This document shows positions 1 to 9,633 of a stretch of DNA of 64,000 nucleotides, piece by piece. A model generated the notes under the pieces. That model ran no database searches. It was not told the origin of the DNA and saw nothing but the letters and a program-made list of their open reading frames with translations. The DNA is from Polaribacter irgensii 23-P. GTDB lineage: Bacteria; Bacteroidota; Bacteroidia; Flavobacteriales; Flavobacteriaceae. The DNA lies in contig NZ_CH724148.1 of NCBI RefSeq assembly GCF_000153225.1, forward strand, positions 1,816,842 to 1,880,841. Direction: 5' to 3'. Each line of letters starts with the position of its first letter. The stretch's first letter is position 1. Position numbers and translations under genes: made by a program.

Positions 1-467
1 CTTAAAGAGCCGATAGCCTCTAAAACTGCATTTAAAAAGTTTGGGATTTCTTTAAAGGAAGCAAGGAGGTCTATGTTTTTTAATTCATTCAAAACGTCAA
101 TTCCTTTAGACAAGAAATAACTGTTGATTTCTGCATAGATTTCTTGCACACTTGCTTGCAAATCGTCTACTTCCAGTAGCGACAAACTTTTCCCTTGTTC
201 AGCAATTAATGGGATAAATAAAACAATCAAGCCCGATAAAAAACTCAACAATAAGAGCATTGTAAAAATAACGGCAAGCGTATTCGGAAACTTTAATCGC
301 GTGCATAAGAATAAAATGACCGGCCTTGCAATTAAAGACAAGATGCCTGCGATAATAATATAGAAGATGACCGATTGGATTGTGAATAAAAAAGCACCGC
401 AAAGGAAAATCCCGATGGATATTCCAAAAGCTTTTAAAATTCCATTTGTGATTATTTTTGAAGTCAT
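1..467 (-). CDS. AI-2E family transporter, N-terminal part (cut by window edge)
   Basis: Reading from an ATG at 467 gives an open frame to the window edge (about 155 residues). It starts MTSKIITNGILKAF and contains closely spaced hydrophobic segments (residues about 10-40 and 60-80) followed by an amphipathic helical stretch. This is the N-terminal layout of the AI-2E/PerM family of polytopic inner-membrane transporters, whose substrates are mostly unknown. The ATG overlaps the stop of the upstream 426-residue gene in an ATGA, so the two are probably translationally coupled. The C-terminal half lies outside the window, so the family call rests on the N-terminal hydrophobic pattern only. Confidence 0.7.
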   Translation of the reverse strand, partial: MTSKIITNGILKAFGISIGIFLCGAFLFTIQSVIFYIIIAGILSLIARPVILFLCTRLKFPNTLAVIFTMLLLLSFLSGLIVLFIPLIAEQGKSLSLLEVDDLQASVQEIYAEINSYFLSKGIDVLNELKNIDLLASFKEIPNFLNAVLEAIGSL

Positions 468-1744
468 TTGTTGTACGCTTTAACAGTTCCCATACTCAAT
501 TCATTTCCGCTAGAAAACGTATGATTTGTAGGTAATAGTGTGCCGCTTTCCGTTTTTTTCCAACCTTCCCAAGTAGCAAGTACCCCGTCCATGTTTAAAC
601 TTGGAACAAACATATTATAACTTGTAGGGATATCTGTTGCGTCTAAATTCCATAGATAGGAATCGCCAGGAGTGGAACCTCCAGTGGTATATTTCACTAG
701 TAGTGTTTCATTACCATTCACTTTTTTAATGCTTCTTACAATTCCTTTTTCAAATAATTTGTGCGGTGCAACCAACCAAAAAGAGTCATTATTAAAAATA
801 TTCCATGCTTTTTTAACACGCGTAGTATCGGGCGTTTTCTGTTCTTTATTGTTGAAGAAAACAGTACTGTTTTTTAAATTTGTGGTGTGTAAATTTACGC
901 GGATAGTATCCCAAGAAACATCTACAATATTGTCTTCCTTGTCCCATTTAAAAAATCGTTTTCCTCCAAAACTCCATTCTAAAAAACGGGTGTTTTTATA
1001 AGCGTCGTGATGTATTGCTTTTAAAATTCTCTTTGCTAAAATATTGGCTTTTTCATTAACAGCTTTCACATTTCCCAAAGTAATTTCTAAACCAAATAAA
1101 GATAGGGTATGTTTGGTTGGTAATTTTATACCAGATTCTGTGTTTTTCCAGTCAGACCAGGTCGCTGCAAGTCCTCCAATTGGGATGATGTTAATCCACA
1201 TTTTAAAAGAAGTAGGGAGGTAGTTTTCATCTAAAATCCATAAGTAAGAATCCCCAGGAGTGCTGCCTCCAAAAGTGTAGGTTATTAAAAGTGCTTTTTT
1301 TCCTTCGTAATTTACGAGCCGTCTTTCTGCTCCGGAATCAAATACTTTATAAGGAGCAACTAGCCAAAAAGAGTCATTGTTGTAAAAGTCTATCGCTTTT
1401 TTTAGAACAGCTGCATTTTCTACTTTTTCATCGTTCATAAAAACTGTTGTTTTTATTGAATTTTTTGTGTGTAAAATTACTTTGTTCTGATCCCAAGAAA
1501 TTACAACGATGTCGTCTTTTTTGTTCCATTTATAAAAATGGTTATTTCTAAAGTTCCATGTGATGGTTTCAGTATTTTTGTACGCCTCATGGTTTAGTGC
1601 ATTTAGCATTTTCATAGCCAAAGCATCAGCTGATTTTCCTTGCTCTCCCTCAGGAAGTGGCTCGTTTTTAACAAAGTATAAGATAATTAGGGCCCCAATT
1701 AATACAAAAAGAACCACTCCTAAAAATTTAAAAAATTTCTTCAT
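464..1744 (-). CDS. membrane-anchored protein of unknown function with two tandem homologous domains
   Basis: The protein has 426 residues, with one N-terminal membrane helix (residues 5-25) and no lipobox. The rest is two copies of the same about 190-residue module (about 42-228 and 234-426). Matching landmarks are HEAYKNT / HDAYKNT, SFWLVAPYKVF / SFWLVAPHKLF, GGSTPGDSYLW in both copies, and LPTKHT / LPTNHT near each end. The modules look beta-rich and face the periplasm if the helix is an uncleaved anchor. I do not recognise a characterised family; a LolA/LolB-like lipid-binding fold is possible but unsupported. Its stop overlaps the start of the AI-2E transporter gene by 4 bases, suggesting a shared operon. 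Confidence 0.8.
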   Translation of the reverse strand: MKKFFKFLGVVLFVLIGALIILYFVKNEPLPEGEQGKSADALAMKMLNALNHEAYKNTETITWNFRNNHFYKWNKKDDIVVISWDQNKVILHTKNSIKTTVFMNDEKVENAAVLKKAIDFYNNDSFWLVAPYKVFDSGAERRLVNYEGKKALLITYTFGGSTPGDSYLWILDENYLPTSFKMWINIIPIGGLAATWSDWKNTESGIKLPTKHTLSLFGLEITLGNVKAVNEKANILAKRILKAIHHDAYKNTRFLEWSFGGKRFFKWDKEDNIVDVSWDTIRVNLHTTNLKNSTVFFNNKEQKTPDTTRVKKAWNIFNNDSFWLVAPHKLFEKGIVRSIKKVNGNETLLVKYTTGGSTPGDSYLWNLDATDIPTSYNMFVPSLNMDGVLATWEGWKKTESGTLLPTNHTFSSGNELSMGTVKAYNK

Positions 1745-2217
1745 TTTGACATTGTTAAATTTAAAAAGCTAAAATATTACTTTTTATACGAACTTATTTA
1801 CTTTGAAGGCTTAATCTAAAAGATGTTTTAAACTTTGCTTTTCCCATATTTTAAATATTTACGTGGTATGGATAAAATAAAAAACACTTTTAAGTTTGTA
1901 AAATTTCTTTAAAATTATATGTGTTTCTTTTTAATTTTTAGAAATGTACGTTTTTTAAAAGGGGATTCGAAGTTTAAAGTCTTGACATTTGGAAATAGCT
2001 TTTTAGTAAATTGATTTATTGTGCAGCTTTTTTTGTTGCATAAAACGCGTTTGATAATGTGAACTTTTTAGTGATAGCATTTATTTTTTTCGCTGTTTTA
2101 GTCCAAGTTTTACTCCATTTTTGTTTTGTTGCGCAGTAAGTTTTTAAAAATAGTCGAGGTGTATTTTGAATGTTATTTTAAAAGACAATTCCCGCGAAAG
2201 CGAGAATTGTCAGTTTT
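1745..2217. other. intergenic region, AT-rich, no gene seen
   Basis: Stop codons interrupt all frames and I find no recognisable RNA. The right end holds a hairpin (2184-2211) that ends the tricorn-like protease transcript. The promoter of the 426-residue gene should lie at the left end, but no TAnnTTTG element on the minus strand could be picked out. Confidence 0.5.
2184..2211 (-). terminator. rho-independent terminator after the S41 protease gene
   Basis: An 8-bp stem (GACAATTC / GAATTGTC) continues past one mismatch into a CGC/GCG stem capped by GAAA. On the minus strand it follows the stop at 2218 by 6 bases and is followed by TTTT; on the plus strand T6 follows, so it may work in both directions. 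Confidence 0.7.
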
Positions 2218-5200
2218 TTATTCGTCATAACCCGCTGGTCTTTTAGAGCGAATGGGTGCTATTGGTTCTGCTTTTAGTTTGAACTCTTTTTCTTTTAGTA
2301 GCTTTAAAGCTTCTTCAACGGCTCTTTCTAATTGTGGATCTTTGCCCGATAAAACTTCTTTGGGATTTTGGTGTACTTCAATATCTGGCGCAACCCCTTC
2401 TCCTTCAACGGCCCAATTACCAGCTACGTCATAAAAGCCACCGCGAGGCGCAACCATTCTTCCACCATCAATAAAAGCAGGTGTATCCCAAGTTCCTACC
2501 AAACCTCCCCAAGTGCGAGTTCCAATTAAAGGACCTATCTTCTTCTCTTTAAACATGTAAGGAAGTAAATCTCCTCCAGAGCCTGCTCTCTCGTTAATCA
2601 GCATCACTTTTGGTCCCCAAATACCAGCCATTGGAGTGGTCCATGGTCTTCTGCTTTTCGTCTTACTATTGAAATAGCCAACTATATCTCGTGACATGAT
2701 ATCAATGATGTAATCTGCAGCAGACCCACCGCCGTTATTACGTTCATCTATAATTACTCCTTTTTTATCTTGCTGAGAAAAATAATACCGATTGAACGAA
2801 GTAAAACCAGGTTCACTGGTATTGGGTACATATACATAGGCCAATTTTCCATTTGAAAGTGCATTTACTTTTCTTCGATTACTTTCAATCCAATCGACAG
2901 ACCTCAAACTACGTTCGTTAGATGTTGGTGTTATTAAAACTGTTCTTGCCTCTTTTTCAGACGGAATATCGTTCACTTTTATATAGATTTCTCTGCCTGC
3001 AGTTTGTTCCAATAAGAGATACGGATTCATTTTCGAAGTTAAGGAAACGCCATTAATAGCTAGTAAATAATCGCCTTCATGTACATTTATTCCTGGGGCG
3101 CCTAATGGAGCTGTAATCGTTGGATTCCATCGCTCTCCTTTGTATATTTTTTTAAATTGATAGCGTCCTCTATTTTTTTCTAAGTCGGCACCTAACAAAC
3201 CAACCGGAACGCGATTTATATTTGGTAAATCTCCACCGGAAACATACGAATGCCCAATGGCAACTTCACCACTCATAATATCTACCACGTAATTTAAATC
3301 TGTTCTGTGTTTTACGTCATGTATCCAAGGAGCATACCATTTGTAAATAGCATCCCAAGGAGCACCATGTACATTGTCTACATATAAAAAATCACGCATG
3401 TAACGCCAACCTTCCTTAAATATTTGATGTGCTTCAGCTTTTGGATCTACTTTTATTTTTAGTGCTGTTTGTAACGACTCTTTTCCTGATTTTTCATCAG
3501 TACTATTTTCTAAACTCCAGACTCCTTTTTTAGAAATCAAAATGGAGTTTCTATCATTTGAAGCATTCATCGTTGAAACTTCGGTCGCAAATATTGTTGA
3601 TTTTTCTTTAAGAACGTCATAACTTTGTAGGGTAAGACCTGGAGTGTTCTCAATTATTTCTGAGATAAATACTTTGTTTTTGGGTCCTTTTAATAAAGCA
3701 GTGTAGTTTCTCGCAGGTAACTTCAAAACTACTGCTCTGTCAAATATCCCATTCTCATCGATGCTTGTCTTGTTGTCTTTTAGATCTTTGGTATTCTCCT
3801 TAGCGTTTTTATTTTCGGTTTCAGTTGTTTCTATCTTTGCGAACTCTTCGTCTGTTTTTGGCAGTATTGGCGATTGCCCTTTGGAATCTAAAACGATACA
3901 GTAAAGAGATCTTGTAACACTTGAATCATACGAACTCATGTCTAACCAACCCGATTGTAAACCATAGTCTGTACTTGCTAATGTATATATATATTTTCCG
4001 GAGGCATCCCAAACTGGAGTGATAGCATCTGCAATTAGATCTGTAATTTGAATTGTTTTTTTAGTGCTTATTTGATAGGCATAGATCGACTTGAAATTGT
4101 TTTTGTTTTGCTTTGCATACGCGATCCAATCGCTATCTGGAGACCATTTAGGGTTCATGGTCCTGTTTGGGTGCGCATAGCCATCAGCAGCTACTTTTGT
4201 GATTTTTTTTGTTTTTAAGTTAAGAATCCAAATAACAAAATTTGTATCGGTGTACGCAATATGCTTTCCATCTGGAGACCAGTCTGGTTGGAAATAAAAA
4301 GTTGGATTTGGTAATTTTATGGTTTCTTGGTTAGCGCCATTTTGATCTGCAATGACCATTTGATATTCACCACTAGCATCTGAAAACCAGGCTACTTTAT
4401 CTCCATTTGGAGACCATATAGGAGAACGGTCTGCAACTCCAGAGGAGTTCGTTAGATTTCTCCAAGTTCCATTTTTCTTGGGCACTGTAAAAATTTCTCC
4501 CCTGTACTCAAAAATAGCACGTTCCCCTTTGGGCGACACATTTGGATTGATTAGTTTTTTTCCAGGAACATCCATCCATCTTGTTCGAGAATAATTTAAG
4601 TCACCCTTTACACTAATGTTTATTTGTTTTGTTTCTTTTGTTTCTGGATTCAATAAGTGAAGAAAGCCAGCTTGCTCATAAATAATTTGATTTGAATTGG
4701 CATCAATATTCTTGACATCAAACTTTTTGTGAAACGTCATTTGTTCCTCTTTTTTGGTTTTTATATTGTAAGACCAAATATTTGCTGTATAATCTCTTTC
4801 AGAAATATAATATACATTTCCCTTGTACCAAATAGGGTTTACGTGTCGCTCTCCGTCTTTCTGAGGGGTTTTAGTAAGTTCTTTTGTCTCTAAATTAATA
4901 ATCCATATGGGCATTGCTTGTCCGCCTCTGTAATTTCTCCATTCAGCATCCCAACTGGTAATAGGGGTATAGGCCATATAGGTGTTGTCTTCAGAAATTT
5001 TTCCATAAGCAGCTCTAGGAATACCAAATGCTTCAGGCATGCCACCAGCAGTAGAAACTGTGTAAAACGTGTTTGTTTGTGTGGGCTTAGATGCCCTATC
5101 TGAGCGAAATAGAATTTTTCCGTCTGGCGTCCATCCCTGTGCTACATCATTTGATGGATGATACGTTAATCTTTTTGGCTCTCCACCACTGGTGGAAACT

Positions 5201-5463
5201 AAAAAAATATCTGTATTTCCATCATATTGCGCTGTAAAGGCAATCCATTTGCCATCTTTTGAAAAGTGTGGATCTGTTTCAGAGCCGGCATCACTGGTTA
5301 ATCGAATGGCATTGCCTCCCGCAATTCCTACCTTCCATAAATCGCCAGCATGCACAAAAGCAACTGTAGTTTGCGAGAGTGCGGGTTGTCTTAATAAACG
5401 GGTGTTTTGTGAATGACAATAAAGTACTACAAAAGTAAAAAAAAGTAATAGTTTTCTTTTCAT
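2218..5463 (-). CDS. secreted tricorn-like S41 family peptidase with beta-propeller and PDZ domain
   Basis: This 1081-residue protein starts with a signal peptide (MKRKLLLFFTFVVLYCHSQ). Residues about 25-600 are TolB/WD40-like propeller repeats (recurring W/F-SPDG-K and SxSGE motifs). A PDZ domain follows near 770-850 (GINVHEGDYLLAINGV). The C-terminal S41 core has NNGGGSAADY, the nucleophile motif AGSGGD (Ser near 961), a GHSY histidine near 738 and the EGVAPDIEV tail typical of tricorn-type proteases. It probably degrades peptides in the periplasm or at the cell surface. The N-terminal propellers are thought to filter or bind substrate in this family. It stands alone with its own terminator. 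Very confident of family; the substrate is unknown. Confidence 0.93.
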   Translation of the reverse strand: MKRKLLLFFTFVVLYCHSQNTRLLRQPALSQTTVAFVHAGDLWKVGIAGGNAIRLTSDAGSETDPHFSKDGKWIAFTAQYDGNTDIFLVSTSGGEPKRLTYHPSNDVAQGWTPDGKILFRSDRASKPTQTNTFYTVSTAGGMPEAFGIPRAAYGKISEDNTYMAYTPITSWDAEWRNYRGGQAMPIWIINLETKELTKTPQKDGERHVNPIWYKGNVYYISERDYTANIWSYNIKTKKEEQMTFHKKFDVKNIDANSNQIIYEQAGFLHLLNPETKETKQINISVKGDLNYSRTRWMDVPGKKLINPNVSPKGERAIFEYRGEIFTVPKKNGTWRNLTNSSGVADRSPIWSPNGDKVAWFSDASGEYQMVIADQNGANQETIKLPNPTFYFQPDWSPDGKHIAYTDTNFVIWILNLKTKKITKVAADGYAHPNRTMNPKWSPDSDWIAYAKQNKNNFKSIYAYQISTKKTIQITDLIADAITPVWDASGKYIYTLASTDYGLQSGWLDMSSYDSSVTRSLYCIVLDSKGQSPILPKTDEEFAKIETTETENKNAKENTKDLKDNKTSIDENGIFDRAVVLKLPARNYTALLKGPKNKVFISEIIENTPGLTLQSYDVLKEKSTIFATEVSTMNASNDRNSILISKKGVWSLENSTDEKSGKESLQTALKIKVDPKAEAHQIFKEGWRYMRDFLYVDNVHGAPWDAIYKWYAPWIHDVKHRTDLNYVVDIMSGEVAIGHSYVSGGDLPNINRVPVGLLGADLEKNRGRYQFKKIYKGERWNPTITAPLGAPGINVHEGDYLLAINGVSLTSKMNPYLLLEQTAGREIYIKVNDIPSEKEARTVLITPTSNERSLRSVDWIESNRRKVNALSNGKLAYVYVPNTSEPGFTSFNRYYFSQQDKKGVIIDERNNGGGSAADYIIDIMSRDIVGYFNSKTKSRRPWTTPMAGIWGPKVMLINERAGSGGDLLPYMFKEKKIGPLIGTRTWGGLVGTWDTPAFIDGGRMVAPRGGFYDVAGNWAVEGEGVAPDIEVHQNPKEVLSGKDPQLERAVEEALKLLKEKEFKLKAEPIAPIRSKRPAGYDE

Positions 5464-5546
5464 AACGCGTATTATAGGAGTTTGCCTGGGAAGTTAGAGA
5501 AACCAATAGTAACTGGCCAAAAATATTTGTTAATTAACAGTATCGA

Positions 5547-5963
5547 TTATTTCGCAAACAATTGTCCCATGTCTTTAAAAGCTTTAAATTCTAATGCATT
5601 ATTTTCAGGATCATTAAAAAACATGGTTGCTTGTTCTCCTGTTTTTCCTTGAAAACGAATGCAAGGCGCAATTTCAAACTTTAGATCTGCCGTTCTTAAT
5701 CGATCAGCGAGAGAATGCCAATCTTTCCAAGTTAAGACAACTCCAAAATGCGGCACAGGAACATCGTAACCGTCTACTGAATTTGATATTTTTTGTGGTT
5801 TAAAATCATCTTTTTGGTGGAGGACAAGTTGGTGTCCGAAAAAATCAAAATCTACCCAATCCGCTGTACTACGGCCTTCTACACATTTTAAAATATCGCG
5901 ATAAAAAGCTCTACAATTTGCTAGATTTTGAACGGGAATTGCAAGGTGGAATGGTTGTATCAT
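5547..5963 (-). CDS. VOC family protein (glyoxalase/bleomycin-resistance fold)
   Basis: The protein has 138 residues. The start IQPFHLAIPVQNLANCRAFY is the first beta-alpha-beta module of the vicinal-oxygen-chelate fold, and ATMFFNDPENNALEFKAF near the end is the typical second metal-ligand strand (DPxGNxLEF). Metal ligands would be H6, H/Q in the middle strands and E near 129. These small proteins include dioxygenases, isomerases and resistance proteins, and the sequence does not tell which. It may be transcribed with the downstream protease gene (83-bp gap) but there is no functional link. Confidence 0.88.
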   Translation of the reverse strand: MIQPFHLAIPVQNLANCRAFYRDILKCVEGRSTADWVDFDFFGHQLVLHQKDDFKPQKISNSVDGYDVPVPHFGVVLTWKDWHSLADRLRTADLKFEIAPCIRFQGKTGEQATMFFNDPENNALEFKAFKDMGQLFAK

Positions 5964-6072
5964 TTTTTTAGTTTCAGAATTTCAAGGTTTTGGAGTTTCA
6001 GTGTTGTAAAGGTGCTATTTTAAAAAGGTTGATTGTCTTAATTTTATCCCAGCAATACCGGTTGCTGTCTTT

Positions 6073-7764
6073 CTAAAACCCAATCGCTTTGTCATCTCCT
6101 CTTGGATCTGCACCTCCTTCTAGTTTTCCATTTGGGAGTATTAAAATTCCTTCCACCTTTCCAATTACGGGACTGTCTTTTTCGTTGATATTATAGCCTA
6201 ATTTTTTTAATACGTCTGTTGTTCTTTTATTAAATTGGTTTGGTTCCATCATAATTACATCTGGCAACCATTGATGGTGAAATCGAGGTTGATTGATCGC
6301 TTCTTGCATTCCGAACCCAAATTCATGAACATTTAAAATAGTTTGTAATACAGAAGTAATAATGGTAGAACCTCCAGGTGTTCCAACAACCATCCAAAGT
6401 TTTCCATTTTTTTCTACGATTGTCGGTGTCATAGAACTCAACATTCTTTTTTCTGGAGCAATTTCATTTGCTTTTGCACCAATCAAACCAAACATATTTG
6501 GCACACCCGCTTTGCTCGAGAAATCGTTCATTTCATTGTTTAAAAAGAAACCTAATTCGTTCGAATATAATTTAGAACCATAGCCTGCATTTATTGTTGT
6601 AGTCGCAGAGATTGCATTCCCAAATTGATCTACAATAGAGTAATGGGTTGTTTCATCACTTTCTACCATTGCTATATTACCATGAGAAATATCAGCCGAT
6701 TTTGTAGCTTTTTCGAAAGAAAAGTCATCCATTCTTCCATTGACATACGTTTTACTAATTAAAGTTTTTACGGGTATGTTTACAAAATCTGGATCTCCTA
6801 AAAAGAAACTTCTGTCTGCATAAGCACGTCTTTCTGCTTCCGTAATTACCTGAATTGCTTTGACTGAATTGTGGCCGTATTTGTCTAGATCATAGATCTC
6901 TATTCCGTTCATAATTTGTGCCAAGCAAATTCCGCCACTAGAGGGAGGAGACATCGAAATTATGTTTAAATCATCATATTTAAAAGCAATAGGAGTTCTC
7001 CATTTTGCTTCATATTTTGCCAAATCTTCAAGCGTCATAATTCCGCCATTCGCTTGTATAAATGCTGATAATTTTTTTGCCGTTTCCCCTTTGTAAAATT
7101 CATTTCTACCATTTTTTTGAATCCTGGTCAAAGTGGCTGCTAAAGCATGGTATTTTATGGTGTCATTTTCTTTCCAGTTTTTAGTAAATAAAATAGAATC
7201 TTTGTTGGCACGTAAAAATTGTGCTTGATAGCTTTTTATTTTTCCAGCTTGTTTTTTAGTAACAACGACGCCACGTTTAGCCAATGCGATTACAGGCTGT
7301 AAAAGTGTTTGCATGGGCATAGAACCAAATTTTCTGTGCACTTCAAAAACTCCAGCAATCGTTCCCGGAATTCCAACACCCATTGCGCCCAGTGTACTTT
7401 TTTCTGGAATAATAGTACCAGCAGCGTCTAAATACATGTTTTTTGAAGAGGCTAAAGGTGCTTTTTCTCTGTAATCTAAAGCTCCAGTTTCACCATTACT
7501 TTTTCTGTATACCATAAAACCACCACCACCAATATTACCTGCATATGGGTATGCAACTGCTAAAGCTAATTCTGTAGCAACCATTGCATCAAAAGCATTT
7601 CCGCCCTTTTTAAGAATGTCTGTACCAATTTTAGAAGCTTCCTCTCTAGCCGAGACAACCATTGCTTTTTCAGCGATGAAACCCGTGATTATTTCTTTAT
7701 TCTTTGATGTTTTACAATTGAAAAGTAAAATTGAAAGTGCAATTAATAAAAATGTTTTTTTCAT
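6073..7764 (-). CDS. ggt: gamma-glutamyltransferase, lipoprotein
   Basis: The 563-residue precursor has a type II signal sequence ending LLFNC, with lipid-attachment Cys17, so it is probably anchored in the envelope. The family landmarks are present: GGNAFDAMVA near 54, GNIGGGGFM near 77-83, DYREKAP near 97, and the autoprocessing site ETTHYS, where Thr372 would become the N-terminal nucleophile of the small subunit. PSSGGI near 274 and GTPGGS near 470 form the substrate pocket. It hydrolyses or transpeptidates glutathione and other gamma-glutamyl compounds. Length and motifs are normal for an active two-chain enzyme. Confidence 0.95.
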   Translation of the reverse strand: MKKTFLLIALSILLFNCKTSKNKEIITGFIAEKAMVVSAREEASKIGTDILKKGGNAFDAMVATELALAVAYPYAGNIGGGGFMVYRKSNGETGALDYREKAPLASSKNMYLDAAGTIIPEKSTLGAMGVGIPGTIAGVFEVHRKFGSMPMQTLLQPVIALAKRGVVVTKKQAGKIKSYQAQFLRANKDSILFTKNWKENDTIKYHALAATLTRIQKNGRNEFYKGETAKKLSAFIQANGGIMTLEDLAKYEAKWRTPIAFKYDDLNIISMSPPSSGGICLAQIMNGIEIYDLDKYGHNSVKAIQVITEAERRAYADRSFFLGDPDFVNIPVKTLISKTYVNGRMDDFSFEKATKSADISHGNIAMVESDETTHYSIVDQFGNAISATTTINAGYGSKLYSNELGFFLNNEMNDFSSKAGVPNMFGLIGAKANEIAPEKRMLSSMTPTIVEKNGKLWMVVGTPGGSTIITSVLQTILNVHEFGFGMQEAINQPRFHHQWLPDVIMMEPNQFNKRTTDVLKKLGYNINEKDSPVIGKVEGILILPNGKLEGGADPRGDDKAIGF

Positions 7765-7851
7765 GTGGTCGTTTTAATTTTTGCTCATTTTATTTTTTTG
7801 AAATGCCTTTGTAAAGTGCTGGAGAAATCAATTTATCCTTCTAATGTGCCC

Positions 7852-8457
7852 TTATTTGTGGTTCGAAATGACAGTTAATTCTTTTGTTTTTTGATTCGTG
7901 TGAGCTATTAAATCCTTAAAAAATAATGTAAAATCTTCTTGAAGTTCGGTTTCTAAGTTTCGCAAATCTTCAATAGCTAAATTCATTTTAGATTTTCCTT
8001 TGGTGCGATGGTTCATACCGTTTAGAACTTTTTCAATACCATCTTTGTGTTTATAATTGAATAGTATATTATACTCAATCATGTACTTGATAAATTGTTG
8101 CGATTTTAAGGGTAAATCTAATTTTATTGTATCAAAGAAACTATAAATCGAACTTGTATAAACATCTAAAGGTGTTGCTGAGTAAGTAGACCAGTTTTTT
8201 GCCAAGAAATAATCGTAAAAAATATCGATGATAACACCATCATAATGCCGATACCGGGGATGTAAACGTCTTTTGCTTTTTCTGACAATTTCATGAGCGT
8301 CGGTAAAAGTATCTATTGCTCTGTGTAGAAAAATACCTTGCTGAATTTCTTTGGAAAAGCTTTTGTAATTATTTCCTCTAATATGATCTGCAATAAAATT
8401 GCCAATCATAATATTGTTGTTGTTTTCTGAAAGGTAAAGGTGTGCTAGAAAGTTCAA
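7852..8457 (-). CDS. acpH: acyl carrier protein phosphodiesterase
   Basis: This 201-residue protein begins MNFLAHLYLS and has IGNFIADHIRG, GIFLHRAIDTFTDAH and YDGVIIDIFYDYFLAKNW, the metal-binding HD-like motifs of the AcpH/ACP phosphodiesterase family. It removes the 4'-phosphopantetheine arm from acyl carrier protein in the cytoplasm. It lies 35 bp downstream of the broken MEMO-family gene and could be co-transcribed with it. The length is close to that of E. coli AcpH. Confidence 0.9.
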   Translation of the reverse strand: MNFLAHLYLSENNNNIMIGNFIADHIRGNNYKSFSKEIQQGIFLHRAIDTFTDAHEIVRKSKRRLHPRYRHYDGVIIDIFYDYFLAKNWSTYSATPLDVYTSSIYSFFDTIKLDLPLKSQQFIKYMIEYNILFNYKHKDGIEKVLNGMNHRTKGKSKMNLAIEDLRNLETELQEDFTLFFKDLIAHTNQKTKELTVISNHK

Positions 8458-8492
8458 TAGAAATGTTTTATAATTTTAAAAGTAGTTTATTC

Positions 8493-9541
8493 TTACTTAA
8501 TACTTGCATATGCGACCCAATGTTTTTGAGTTGCAATGGCAGTGGTTCCCATGCTTAGATCTTCAACGTGTATCAATTGGCGATCGATGCTGGAAGCGTA
8601 AGCTAATAAGTCTCCGGTCAATGAAACTTTACTTTGTAAAAGATTCAGTTTGTTTGCAAAAGCCAATCCAAAAGGAACAGAATATCTGCCACACCACACC
8701 CATTTATATTCTTTGTAGTTGTTTTCTTGAACGGTTTCTTTTGTGAAGTTCTCTATTTTATTCATTGAAATTTCTCCAGTTAAAAAGTCATGTATCAATC
8801 GCTTATCGTGATGTATCGCTTTTTCTGTTCCTATGCTATCCACGCCATAGGGAGCTAAGTTTTTACCCCAATTTTCGGTTCCATAATGCACTGCATCATT
8901 GGAAATTACGATGGCTACATCTTTTCCGAAATGTAAATTATTGGCTTTTAAAATACTTGAAACTACCGTACTTAAATTTGTGCTTATGGCTTTGATAGTT
9001 TCGTAATTGATGTATGGAATTAAAATGGGTACAATTTCAACATTGCGGTTTTTTTTTGTAAAAAAGGAACAATAGCTTCTAATGAATGTTCTAACGTTTG
9101 CATGCCGTCATGAACAACAAAGCTCTCTTTAGATAGTTTTTCTTGAATTTTAGTATTCAAATCAGACACCTTAAGTTTTCCATAAGGCGTTTTCCAATGT
9201 GTAAAACTCCCGAAGATAATTTTATCTTGTAATTTATAATTTCGAGCTTTGTGGGCAACACCTATCAAAATTACTGTTTTTGCGTTGATACCTGTTAACG
9301 AAGTGTGGTATAGTTTACCTGCATATTTATAATCGTCATGCGGAGAAATAACAGTTTTCCAAGTTTTGCTATTTGGTGTGTCTTTTAGGTGCAGTCTGTT
9401 GTAGATGGTATCTAATTGCCAATCATATTGTGCAAAACCAATTGTGTCGTGAACTGGTCTCAGGAACTCTTTGGCATTGGTGTTTTTTTTAGTACAACTA
9501 ACAGCAAGTAAAATGGTGATTAACAGGACTGTTTTTTTCAT
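8493..9541 (-). pseudogene. amrB: AmmeMemoRadiSam system protein B (MEMO family) lipoprotein, frameshifted at an A9 run
   Basis: Two adjoining frames encode one MEMO-family protein. The 5' frame (9541 to 9020) has a lipoprotein signal (LLAVSC), the SPHDDYKYAG motif and LEHSLEAIVPFLQKK, then ends in an off-frame tail. Shifting by one base inside the A9 run (T-run 9049-9057 on the plus strand) restores NRNVEIVPILIPYIN and continues through the conserved ISNDAVHYG to the stop at 8493. About 349 residues would result. MEMO proteins are non-haem iron, dioxygenase-like folds; the conserved His of PHDDY, the His of GVAHK and the His of DAVHYG are all present across the two parts. One missing A is the only lesion, so the gene may be a recent pseudogene, a slippage-expressed gene or a sequencing error. 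Confidence 0.85.
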
Positions 9542-9555
9542 ATTTTAAATGTATT

Positions 9556-9586
9556 AAAAAACCACAACTAAAGGTTGTGGTTTTTT
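9556..9586 (-). terminator. rho-independent terminator after dnaN
   Basis: A 13-bp perfect stem (AAAAAACCACAAC paired with GTTGTGGTTTTTT) with a 5-base loop, 48 bp past the dnaN stop and just before the MEMO-family gene. The A6/T6 ends make it usable in both directions, and it isolates dnaN from the genes downstream. Confidence 0.9.
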
Positions 9587-9633
9587 AATAGTTTGGTGTA
9601 TCCACTTTTCTAAAAAAAAAAGTATTTTCTAAG

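Noticed and set aside
199..402. 67-codon minus-strand frame inside the first gene
   Set aside because: The AI-2E transporter frame starting at 467 covers it in another phase and is clearly the coding one.
8504..8995. Plus-strand open frames opposite the MEMO-family gene
   Set aside because: Antisense to conserved MEMO sequence; the broken gene explains the coding signal.
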